A stretch of DNA of 7,384 nt from assembly GCA_025363495.1 (NCBI GenBank), contig JANYDR010000245.1:1-7384 (forward strand), read 5' to 3'. Both the position numbers and the translations under genes were made by a program. How positions within the stretch are numbered: the stretch's first letter is position 1; every line of letters begins with the position of its first letter. The notes beneath the pieces were generated by a model. It ran no database searches. It saw nothing but the letters and a program-made list of their open reading frames with translations, and had not been told where the DNA came from. The DNA is from Cyclobacteriaceae bacterium. GTDB lineage: Bacteria; Bacteroidota; Bacteroidia; Cytophagales; Cyclobacteriaceae. Of the stretch, positions 1 to 6,795 are shown piece after piece.

Positions 1-985
1 GGAGAATGGCACCGTACGGCATGTCATATCTGTTCCTGGTTGCGAATTTCTTAAAAACCGGAAAATCTTCGCCCATTGCCTCAGTAATACGTGGTCCTGC
101 AATTGTCATGGCGCTCAGTGTTGACAAAAGTGCGATGCTAAAAAGGGCCGAAAATATCAGACCGATCCTCTCTCCAAAGAGCTTGATCGCCACAACATTG
201 CCAATGTCGTTTTGACCTTCGAGTTCTTTAAATGTTCCGACAAATAAAAACATGCTGTTTAATGCCAGGTAGACAATGATTACAACCCCGGTACCAATGA
301 GAAGGGCCTTTGGCAAATTCTTTGTTGGATTCTCAAGGTTGCCTGCTATATAGGCAGCAGCATTCCACCCTGTGTAGGCATATACAACGAATACTAATGA
401 AACTGCAAAGCCGGGTGTTAATATTAAATTCAGGTCACCGTCTTTAGGTAAAAAACTAATACCAGAAGTATGATCTCCTGAAACAAAGAAAGGCGCAAGA
501 CAAAAGAACACAATGAGTGAAAGCTTAATGGCCGTCAGGATGTTTTGTGCACGTCCTCCAGTCTTTACACCAAACAAATGAACTGCTGAAATAAGAATAA
601 TACTCGCCACCGCTACAATTTTTTCAGGGATGTTGAATAGAAGAGAGGAATACGATCCGATTGCAATCGCTACCGCGGAGATTGCTCCAGCGAATCCTAC
701 CGCTGTGCTCATCCATCCGCTGATAAAGCCAAGAAGTGGGTGGAAAATTTTTGCCAGGTAGAAATATTCACCTCCAGAGCGTTTGAGAGTAGTGGAAACT
801 TCCGCGTAGGTAAGTGCACCACATAAAGCAATAACACCACCCAATAACCAAAGCATCAGAATAACAAAGCCCGAAGGAAGCGGCCCCACCTGATATCCCA
901 ATGATGTGAAAACACCAGTGCCAATCATATTGGCGATAACGAGGGTAATTCCGACGTTGAGAGGGTATTTGGATGATTCTTTCAC
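1..985 (-). CDS. APC-superfamily amino-acid permease, C-terminus cut by window edge
   Basis: Reading the minus strand from a GTG at 985 gives 328 residues with no stop before the window edge. It is an integral inner-membrane transporter of the amino acid-polyamine-organocation superfamily, closest in style to the LAT/SteT-like amino-acid exchangers. The helix-1 break IGTGVF is at residues 21-26, SGGEYFY at 70-76, the helix-6 AYTGWNA at 203-209 and the hallmark ENPTKNLPKA at 218-227. Long hydrophobic segments recur throughout (about 12-30, 39-61, 84-115, 122-140, 150-168, 190-214, 227-250, 273-297). Family members run to roughly 440-480 residues, so about a quarter is missing beyond the edge. 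Between the upstream in-frame stop (1010-1012) and an ATG inside helix 1 (codon 20) there is no ATG, only GTG at 985 and TTG at 994. I chose GTG. The substrate cannot be told from sequence. It lies downstream of the esterase gene on the same strand but is separated by about 176 bases, so it may have its own promoter. Confidence 0.88.
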   Translation of the reverse strand, partial: MKESSKYPLNVGITLVIANMIGTGVFTSLGYQVGPLPSGFVILMLWLLGGVIALCGALTYAEVSTTLKRSGGEYFYLAKIFHPLLGFISGWMSTAVGFAGAISAVAIAIGSYSSLLFNIPEKIVAVASIILISAVHLFGVKTGGRAQNILTAIKLSLIVFFCLAPFFVSGDHTSGISFLPKDGDLNLILTPGFAVSLVFVVYAYTGWNAAAYIAGNLENPTKNLPKALLIGTGVVIIVYLALNSMFLFVGTFKELEGQNDIGNVVAIKLFGERIGLIFSALFSIALLSTLSAMTIAGPRITEAMGEDFPVFKKFATRNRYDMPYGAIL

Positions 986-1048
986 GTTCGTCAATCGGTT
1001 GTTTAATATTCAATTTCCAGGGCGAGAAGATGAGAATAATTTTTGAAT

Positions 1049-1086
1049 TTTTTCACCGCTAAGGCGCAAAGTCTCGCGAAGGAATT
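1049..1086. repeat. Possible dispersed GCGCAAAG-type intergenic repeat
   Basis: The non-coding spacer between the permease and the esterase (986-1161) contains a stretch reading, on the plus strand, TTTCACCGCTAAGGCGCAAA (1051-1070), then GTCTCGCGAAGG (1071-1082). From memory, near-identical 'caccgcaaaggcgcaaagtcgcaaag' strings are scattered between genes in many Bacteroidota and other environmental genomes, so I read it as one copy of that family. Only a single copy is present in this window, so repetition is not shown here. No function is known to me. The rest of the spacer holds no gene I can support. Confidence 0.4.
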
Positions 1087-1161
1087 TTTTAGCCCGTGCT
1101 AAATTTGATGAGAGATATTTCAATTGTCCGCTTGCCAACCGCCACCGGAGATAGAAATTTC

Positions 1162-2091
1162 TTATCGCTCTTCCTGACGTTTAAAAAAATCCCAGATCAC
1201 GTCTTCAGCATGAAAGTCGCGACAAACATTTCCTACGATCATTCGGGGTAGGTATTGTTTCCCGCCGGGCCAGGTATGTCCACCATTGTTTACGCGAATG
1301 AGTTCCACAGGCATAATAGTAGCTGATGAATATATAATTCTGTCTGCCGAGCAACGATCCGATAAATCTATATCAGGCATTGGCTGTTCTCTGGGCTTTG
1401 CTGATTGATTGGTAAAAGATTGCCAGATAGTCATCATTTGCAATGTACTGATAACACTTCCTCTGTCTGCCCGTTTGCCAAGGATAGGACCTCCTTCAAA
1501 GGGTACCAGATTATCAGCAGTGCCGTTAATTACAAGAATAGAAACTGGATTGGCAAGCTTGAAATCGCCAGATAGATTTTCAGGAATGCTCCCACTGACA
1601 GGTGCAATTGCCCGTACCTTATCCGACATATGATAGGCCAGATAAATCGACATCATGGCTCCATTGGAGATACCAGTAACAAAAACTTTTTTAGGATCTA
1701 TTCCGGATGCCAGGGATACTTCTTCAAGCGCTGCTTTAATAAATTTTACATCATCAACATTTTCTGCATTTGCTTTTACATCGCGCGCAACTCTTCCATC
1801 GTTCCAGCCTTTTTTATACCCATTGGGATACAATACCAGAAATTTTTCTTTCTCAGCAAGGTGATCAAATCCGCTAAACTCTACCATGCGTTTTGCATTG
1901 CCACCGCCGCCATGCAGTACAATCACCAAGGGGTATCTTTTGGAGTTGTCTAATCCTGACGGTGTGTAGAGAAGATAGAGTCGGTCACGACCATCAATAG
2001 AGATATGTTTTTCAGTAAGTGTCTGTGAAGAAGCCTGAATACTGCTGATCAGCAGCAGAAAGGGTATCCAGCTATTTTTCATGATAGGCAT
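1162..2091 (-). CDS. Exported LpqC / PHB-depolymerase-like esterase (alpha/beta hydrolase)
   Basis: This 309-residue serine esterase belongs to the LpqC/poly(3-hydroxybutyrate) depolymerase group (COG3509, related to CE1 feruloyl and acetyl-xylan esterases). An N-terminal signal peptide (lysine then a leucine-rich core, about residues 4-23) points to export. The oxyanion-hole motif HGGGGN is at 60-65 and the nucleophile elbow GISNG at 140-144, with Ser142. The acid lies in NGTADNLVPFEGG (189-201), with Asp193, and the base in NNGGHTWPGG (268-277), with His272. The VDDVKF strip at 112-117 and a final DFHAEDVIWDFF are also typical. All catalytic residues are present and the length is normal for a single-domain member. 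There is no substrate-binding or lipid-anchor domain. The start could be the ATG at 2091 or the ATG at 2082 (Met4), which gives a tidier signal peptide; no Shine-Dalgarno helps decide. The substrate may be a feruloyl or acetyl ester, a polyester or a small ester; the family name alone does not show PHB use. Confidence 0.9.
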   Translation of the reverse strand: MPIMKNSWIPFLLLISSIQASSQTLTEKHISIDGRDRLYLLYTPSGLDNSKRYPLVIVLHGGGGNAKRMVEFSGFDHLAEKEKFLVLYPNGYKKGWNDGRVARDVKANAENVDDVKFIKAALEEVSLASGIDPKKVFVTGISNGAMMSIYLAYHMSDKVRAIAPVSGSIPENLSGDFKLANPVSILVINGTADNLVPFEGGPILGKRADRGSVISTLQMMTIWQSFTNQSAKPREQPMPDIDLSDRCSADRIIYSSATIMPVELIRVNNGGHTWPGGKQYLPRMIVGNVCRDFHAEDVIWDFFKRQEER

Positions 2092-2192
2092 TGATTTAAC
2101 AAGATATTGATAATTCTGGTTTAAGCTTCTGAATAATATTCATTGAATTTGCACGAACGGCTCATTACCTTACCGTACTATTATTATCCAAA
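2092..2192. promoter_or_regulatory. Divergent intergenic region, likely carries promoters for both directions
   Basis: These 101 bases separate the minus-strand esterase from the plus-strand hydrolase operon, so both transcription starts should lie in or near it. It is AT-rich. A small perfect inverted repeat, GAATA-A-TATTC, sits at 2131-2141. A TTTG at 2148-2151 followed by TACCTTAC at 2166-2173 only loosely resembles the Bacteroidota -33/-7 consensus (TTTG and TAnnTTTG), and the spacing is short. The regulatory role is inferred from gene orientation; the individual sites are not secure. Confidence 0.4.
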
Positions 2193-4100
2193 ATGAAAAA
2201 AATATTCCTCCTTTTGACAATATGCATTCCAGCCGTAGCCTGGGCGCAGGTCCCTGATTCAATATACGCACGTCAGAACTACGATAAATTTGAATACCAG
2301 ATTCCGATGCGTGATGGAACGAAGCTATTTACTGCGGTCTATGTGCCGAAGGATAAATCAAAAATCTATCCGATGCTGATGCAGCGAACGTGTTATAGCG
2401 TTGCGCCATATGGTACCACTAAATTTCCCAGACGGCATCTTGGTCCGTCAAAGTTTCTGATGCGTGATGGCTATATTTTTGTTTATCAGGATGTACGGGG
2501 AAGATGGATGTCAGAAGGAATATTTGATAATATGCGTCCCAACATTCCTGGTAACGATCGTAAAAATAAAACTGACATTGACGAAGCCTCCGATACATGG
2601 GATACCATTGACTGGCTTGTTAAAAACGTTAAGGGTAACAATGGTAAAGTAGGTCAATACGGTATTTCTTATCCAGGTTTTTACACCGCAGCCGGTATTC
2701 CAGACGCGCACCCTGCACTGAAAGCTTCTTCACCACAAGCACCGATCTCCGATTTTTTCTTTGACGATTTTCATCATCAGGGAGTTTTTTTACAAAGTTA
2801 TCTTGCAGCATTTCCTGTTTTTGGATATCAGCACCCTGGGCCAACAACCAAGAGTTGGTACGATGATAAGATTGCGAAGTTTTATGCGGATCAGCCAAAA
2901 GATGGTTATGAATTTAATTTGAAGCTTGGTCCTTTGAAAAATGCTACAGAAAAATATCATAGCGATAATTTTTTCTGGCAACAGATAATTGATCATCCAA
3001 ACTACGATGAGTTCTGGCAAAAACGAAGTCTGTTACCTCATCTTACAGGAGTGAAGCATGCAATCATGACGGTAGGTGGATGGTATGATGCGGAAGATCT
3101 TTTCGGTCCGTTGAATATTTACAAACGGATTGAAAGCACCAGCCCGGGCGCGTACAATACAATTGTAATGGGGCCATGGAGTCACGGAGATTGGGCAAGC
3201 GAAAGAGGTTACCAGATGATCAATCACATTTATTTTGGCGACAGTATTTCAACGTTCTATCAGCGTGAGATAGAACGGAAATTCTTTAACTCTATTTTAA
3301 AAGAAAATAAACCTACCGGTCTGCCAGAGGCGTTTATGTTTGACTGTGGATTAAAAGAGTGGAAGCAATTTGCGGAGTGGCCCCCGAAAGGGATCCCACC
3401 GGTTAAATTATATTTTGGGGAAAATGGTAAACTGACGGTGAATGTCCCCACAAAAACTGAAGCCGTATTTGAATACATAAGTGATCCCGCTCATCCTGTT
3501 GCCTATACTTCACAAACCGAAGGCCTTGTTTTCACTCCAAGAAGATTCATGACCGACGATCAGCGGGAAGCTTCAAGAAGACCTGACGTCATTACGTTTC
3601 AGACAGATGTTTTGACGGACGACATCATGCTTGCGGGAGAGATTGCCGCCCGATTAAAAGTTTCAATGACAGGAACGGATGCTGACTTTATAGTTAAGCT
3701 CATTGATGTTTATCCTGAGGATACCCCTAATGACAAGCGGAATCCTCCAAACATAATAATGGCCGGGTACCAGCAGTTGGTGCGTCACGAAGTATTCCGT
3801 GGTCGCTTTCGCAATAGTCTTGAGAAGCCTGAGCCTTTTAAGCCAGGAGAAATATCCGATGTCGCATTTGCGCTTCAGGATATTCTGCACACATTTAAAA
3901 AAGGACATCGTGTGATGGTCCAGATTCATAGCACCTGGTTTCCATACATTGACCGTAACCCACAGAACTATGTGGAAAATATTTATAAGGCAAATGCCGA
4001 AGATTTTGTAAAATCTCAAATTCGCGTATATGGGTCATCCGTAGTGGAAATAGGCGGTGGAGAAAAATTGAATACAAAAATTGAAGCCATAAAAAAATAA
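2193..4100 (+). CDS. Exported alpha-amino-acid ester hydrolase (S15/CocE-type acylase)
   Basis: This 635-residue protein is homologous to alpha-amino-acid ester hydrolases (AEH, EC 3.1.1.43) and glutaryl-7-ACA acylases, which hydrolyse esters and some amides of alpha-amino acids; many genomes label such genes CocE/NonD hydrolase. Residues 1-19 form a signal peptide ending AWAQ. The S15 alpha/beta-hydrolase domain spans about 30-345 with a helical cap near 190-290, followed by a jelly-roll PepX_C-type domain (about 385-615). Visible motifs are DVRGRW (100-105), the nucleophile elbow GISYPG (157-162) with Ser159, GGWYDAED (295-302) with catalytic Asp299, and GPWSHGDW (327-334) with His331. Tyr160 and probably Tyr68 form the oxyanion hole. 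Glu301, Asp302 and Asp191 or Asp192 match the acidic cluster that binds the substrate's alpha-ammonium group in characterised AEHs, which favours AEH over a plain cocaine esterase. Length matches full AEHs. It is the first gene of a three-gene operon; the next start is one base after its stop. The natural substrate is unknown. Confidence 0.9.
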   Translation: MKKIFLLLTICIPAVAWAQVPDSIYARQNYDKFEYQIPMRDGTKLFTAVYVPKDKSKIYPMLMQRTCYSVAPYGTTKFPRRHLGPSKFLMRDGYIFVYQDVRGRWMSEGIFDNMRPNIPGNDRKNKTDIDEASDTWDTIDWLVKNVKGNNGKVGQYGISYPGFYTAAGIPDAHPALKASSPQAPISDFFFDDFHHQGVFLQSYLAAFPVFGYQHPGPTTKSWYDDKIAKFYADQPKDGYEFNLKLGPLKNATEKYHSDNFFWQQIIDHPNYDEFWQKRSLLPHLTGVKHAIMTVGGWYDAEDLFGPLNIYKRIESTSPGAYNTIVMGPWSHGDWASERGYQMINHIYFGDSISTFYQREIERKFFNSILKENKPTGLPEAFMFDCGLKEWKQFAEWPPKGIPPVKLYFGENGKLTVNVPTKTEAVFEYISDPAHPVAYTSQTEGLVFTPRRFMTDDQREASRRPDVITFQTDVLTDDIMLAGEIAARLKVSMTGTDADFIVKLIDVYPEDTPNDKRNPPNIIMAGYQQLVRHEVFRGRFRNSLEKPEPFKPGEISDVAFALQDILHTFKKGHRVMVQIHSTWFPYIDRNPQNYVENIYKANAEDFVKSQIRVYGSSVVEIGGGEKLNTKIEAIKK

Positions 4101-4101
4101 T

Positions 4102-4776
4102 ATGAAGAGGCTGTTTCTTCTCATTGTATTCGTAAGTATTTCTTTGAGCATTTTTTCTCAGGTTCGATATGATACTCTTCCCAATTTGCCTGATCATTAT
4201 GCGAAACGGCTGGCAAAATTTAAAACCGAGCCTGTTGTAACCGGTAAAATTATCTTTGCGGGTAATAGTATTACCGAAAAGGGAAACTGGCGAAAGCTTT
4301 TGAAAGATTCCAGTGTCATTAATCGTGGAATATCCGGAGATAATAGCTTTGGACTGCTTCAGCGATTGGATGAGATCATCCGGTATAAGCCTTCGAGGTT
4401 ATTTATACTAATTGGTGTAAATGATCTTTCAAAGAATATTCCGAATGAAAGAGTTATCGAGAATATCTATGCTATCGTTGGTAAAGTCAGATCATCCTCC
4501 CCCAAGACAGAGATATTTGTTCAAAGTATATTGCCGGTAAATCCTTCTATAAAAGATTTTCCACCCCAATTCTCGAAACAGGGAGATATTCTTGAAATCA
4601 ATGGCCAGCTAAAAAAATATAGTAAAATTTTAAACTTTACATTTGTTGATATTTATAGTCACTTTCTGAGCAGTGGCGACACATTGGATGCCAGGTTTAC
4701 ATTGGATGGACTTCATTTGAATGCTGCAGGTTATGTTTATTGGATAGATTTTCTGAAAAAGAATGGATATTTATAA
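4102..4776 (+). CDS. Exported SGNH/GDSL-family esterase
   Basis: This 224-residue single-domain SGNH hydrolase of the lysophospholipase-L1/PAF-acetylhydrolase-like type cleaves ester bonds, often acetyl groups on sugars or acyl chains on lipids. A signal peptide occupies about residues 1-20 (lysine-arginine, hydrophobic core, ending FSQ). The four family blocks are all visible. Block I is FAGNSIT (52-58) with nucleophile Ser56; the usual GDS is GNS, common in this branch. Block II is NRGISGDN (74-81) with oxyanion Gly76. Block III is LIGVNDLS (103-110) with Asn107. Block V is DGLHLNAAG (202-210) with catalytic Asp202 and His205. The ATG follows the upstream AEH stop by a single base, so the two are almost certainly co-transcribed and probably translationally coupled. 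No carbohydrate-binding module is present. The exact substrate is not predictable; a sugar O-acetylesterase role would suit an exported protein but is a guess. Confidence 0.9.
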   Translation: MKRLFLLIVFVSISLSIFSQVRYDTLPNLPDHYAKRLAKFKTEPVVTGKIIFAGNSITEKGNWRKLLKDSSVINRGISGDNSFGLLQRLDEIIRYKPSRLFILIGVNDLSKNIPNERVIENIYAIVGKVRSSSPKTEIFVQSILPVNPSIKDFPPQFSKQGDILEINGQLKKYSKILNFTFVDIYSHFLSSGDTLDARFTLDGLHLNAAGYVYWIDFLKKNGYL

Positions 4777-4795
4777 CAGTTTAGATATAAAAAGG

Positions 4796-6094
4796 ATGAG
4801 GGGGTTATTAATCGTGTTGGTAAGTTTGCTGAGCTTTGAATCGCATTCGCAGTTCAAGAATATAAAATTGGCCGAAGAATCCGAAGGTTACGCACCACTC
4901 AATCCAAGCATTGCTATTAGTCACAAGGACCCTAAAAACATTGTCGTTGGGATGTCTCTCAATCGCTCGTTCTACACTAAAGATGGAGGGATAACCTGGA
5001 GTCAATCAGCTCTTTCACCAAATGGTGGTGGCAACCCGGTTCTTATATCCGATCAGAAAGGACATATGTACTACTTCCAGAGGTTTGATCCGGAAGGTAA
5101 AGGTAGCGGGAACGAAGCCTGGCTTGATCACATTATTTGTCAGGAATCTGGAGATGGAGGAATGAAGTGGGACGAAGAAACCTCTTTTGGAAGTAATCCT
5201 CCAAAAGATCAGGACCGATACTGGGTTGCAGTTAATCCGAAAAAATCAATTTTATATGCTACCTGGACGCAGTATGATCAGTACGGGATGGCAGACCCAA
5301 ATTGTCATTCAAACATTCTTTTTAGTATGTCAATGAATGGTGGTAATAAATGGACCAAGTCGGTTCAGCTTAATCAGAATCCCGGTAATTGTAAAGATGA
5401 TGATGGAACGGTGGTGGATTCTTCACCGGCGGTATCCATTACTGGTAAAATTTATACTGCCTGGGTGAATAACGGCACCATCTTCTTTGATCGTTCCTAC
5501 GATGGTGGCGAAACCTGGCTAACAAATGATATCGCGATACAGAAGCAAAGTGGAGGATGGTCATTAAACATTCCAGGCATTGGTCGAAGTCATAGCAAGC
5601 CGTCGCTAGTTGTTGATAGTAGTCCAACAAGAGCAATGGGCACCTTATACATGGTGTATGCCAACCAGAAAAATGGGGTGAGTGATACGGATGTTTGGTT
5701 TATCCGTTCAGTCAATCAGGGAGATAATTGGACAATACCGTTGCGTTTGAGTAAAGACGAATCAGGCGCGCATCAATTTTCACCGGCAATATCCGTCGAT
5801 CCAACGACCGGTTTTATTTACATTGTATACTATGATCGCAGAGCATCCGGTAATATTCAAGGTGATCTTCAAACAGATGTGTATTTGTCATATTCTTTAG
5901 ATGGAGGTAACGTGTTTCATGAGAAAAAAATCAGTGAAACATCCTTTAACCCTACCGAATCAAAGACATTAGGTGAATTCATCGGCATTGCGGCAGCAGG
6001 TGGAATGATAGCCCCAGTTTGGACTCGCAGCGACAACGGAAAGGTAAGCGTATGGACCACTGTGATTAAGGGAGATGAGTTGCCAAGGAAGTAA
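4796..6094 (+). CDS. Exported six-Asp-box beta-propeller, BNR/sialidase-like protein
   Basis: From the ATG at 4796 this encodes 432 residues. An in-frame ATG at 4763 would overlap the SGNH gene by 14 bases and bury the signal peptide behind 11 extra residues, so I prefer 4796, where MRGLLIVLVSLLSFESHSQ makes a standard signal peptide. Numbered from 4796, six Asp-box motifs (S/T-x-D/N-x-G-x-x-W/F) are visible: TKDGGITW 61-68, SGDGGMKW 118-125, SMNGGNKW 179-186, SYDGGETW 234-241, SVNQGDNW 305-312 (glycine shifted variant) and SLDGGNVF 367-374. The spacing of 55-71 residues predicts a six-bladed propeller. Strips such as NPSIAISHKDPKNIVVG, DRYWVAVNP, FSPAISVDP and YYDRR are typical of proteins often annotated exo-alpha-sialidase. 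No FRIP/RIP arginine motif of true GH33 sialidases is seen before the first box, so enzymatic sialidase activity is doubtful. It is the third gene of the operon, 19 bases after the SGNH stop. Function is unknown: it may be a binding or glycosidase-like protein. Confidence 0.82.
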   Translation: MRGLLIVLVSLLSFESHSQFKNIKLAEESEGYAPLNPSIAISHKDPKNIVVGMSLNRSFYTKDGGITWSQSALSPNGGGNPVLISDQKGHMYYFQRFDPEGKGSGNEAWLDHIICQESGDGGMKWDEETSFGSNPPKDQDRYWVAVNPKKSILYATWTQYDQYGMADPNCHSNILFSMSMNGGNKWTKSVQLNQNPGNCKDDDGTVVDSSPAVSITGKIYTAWVNNGTIFFDRSYDGGETWLTNDIAIQKQSGGWSLNIPGIGRSHSKPSLVVDSSPTRAMGTLYMVYANQKNGVSDTDVWFIRSVNQGDNWTIPLRLSKDESGAHQFSPAISVDPTTGFIYIVYYDRRASGNIQGDLQTDVYLSYSLDGGNVFHEKKISETSFNPTESKTLGEFIGIAAAGGMIAPVWTRSDNGKVSVWTTVIKGDELPRK

Positions 6095-6096
6095 CC

Positions 6097-6786
6097 TTAG
6101 CAATCTTTCGTCGCTATATCACATGCTTCACCTTCAGTCGTAACCTGTTGCCCGATTTCCGTCAGTACTTTTATAAAGGTTTCTGAAGGTTGAGCGCCGG
6201 AAACTCCGTATTTATTATTGATAATATAAAATGGCACTCCGCTAATGCCGCGCTGGTGATTCATTTGCTCAGCCAACGCTACTTCTGCCAGACCATCATT
6301 TGATTCAAGTAGTGCTTTTACTTTTTCTTTATTCAGGCCAGCTTTTTCTGCAACAGTAATAAGATTTTCTTTTTTAGATAGATCGATACCCTCTTCAAAG
6401 TAGGCTTTCATAAAGGCTTCTTTTGCAGCAGGTTGTTTTCCTTCCTGTTGTGCATACCAAATGACGCGGTGAGCATCGCGGGTGTTTGGAGACACTTTTT
6501 GCTTTTTAAAATCGAAAGAGAGCCCTTCGTCTTTCGCCGTGCTAGTGACATGACTGGTTATTTGTTCGTACCGCTCCTGGCTTCCAAATTTTTTGGAGAG
6601 ATACAACTTCTGATCAAGACCTTCTGCCGGCATATCAGCATTAAGCTCAAATGGCGAAAAAGTGATCTTGATATCATAATCGTTTTTCAACTGATCCACT
6701 GCTTTTTCAAGTCTTCTTTTTCCTATGTAGCACCAGGGGCAGACCACGTCGGATACGACCTCAATTTTTATTTCAGGCTTGCTCAT
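6097..6786 (-). CDS. FrnE-like DsbA-family thiol oxidoreductase, cytoplasmic
   Basis: This 229-residue protein is of the DsbA/FrnE family (COG2761, thioredoxin fold with a helical insertion), which makes or shuffles disulfides or acts on glutathione-type adducts. The redox site CPWC is at residues 16-19, directly after the first strand (EVVSDVVCPWCYIGKRR). The helical insert spans about 55-165. The cis-proline loop GISGVPFYI is at 180-188 with Pro185, followed by YGVSGAQP. There is no signal peptide or membrane segment, so it should be cytoplasmic, unlike periplasmic DsbA. A second cysteine pair, C222 and C229 (CX6C), sits at the extreme C-terminus; Deinococcus FrnE is reported to have a comparable extra C-terminal pair. 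I used the ATG at 6786 rather than the TTG at 6789. It follows the sulfotransferase gene by 9 bases on the same strand, so the two are likely one transcript. Its stop is 2 bases from the stop of the converging propeller gene. Confidence 0.9.
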   Translation of the reverse strand: MSKPEIKIEVVSDVVCPWCYIGKRRLEKAVDQLKNDYDIKITFSPFELNADMPAEGLDQKLYLSKKFGSQERYEQITSHVTSTAKDEGLSFDFKKQKVSPNTRDAHRVIWYAQQEGKQPAAKEAFMKAYFEEGIDLSKKENLITVAEKAGLNKEKVKALLESNDGLAEVALAEQMNHQRGISGVPFYIINNKYGVSGAQPSETFIKVLTEIGQQVTTEGEACDIATKDC

Positions 6787-6795
6787 CAATCATAA

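Noticed and set aside
768..1013. 81-codon minus-strand frame starting with TTG
   Set aside because: It overlaps the N-terminal part of the APC permease in another frame and shows no family features; the permease frame carries clear transporter motifs.
1088..1103. Small hairpin TTTAGC-CCGT-GCTAAA downstream of the esterase stop
   Set aside because: Only 6 base pairs with few G-C pairs, and no T-run follows on the minus strand, so it is not a convincing terminator for that gene.
1630..1953. 107-codon plus-strand frame opposite the esterase
   Set aside because: It is antisense to a gene with full catalytic motifs and its translation shows no recognisable domain.
4763..4795. Upstream ATG adding 11 residues to the propeller protein
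   Set aside because: It overlaps the SGNH gene and places a hydrophilic extension before the signal peptide; the ATG at 4796 gives a normal exported N-terminus.
2193..6094. Sialic-acid utilisation locus (sialidase plus O-acetylesterase)
   Set aside because: No NanA/NanE/NanK-type genes or sialic-acid transporter are in view and the propeller lacks the RIP motif, so the label would be over-reading.
6085..6098. AAGG...CCTT inverted repeat at the convergent stop codons
   Set aside because: A 4-base stem without a T-run is expected by chance; no bidirectional terminator can be supported here.
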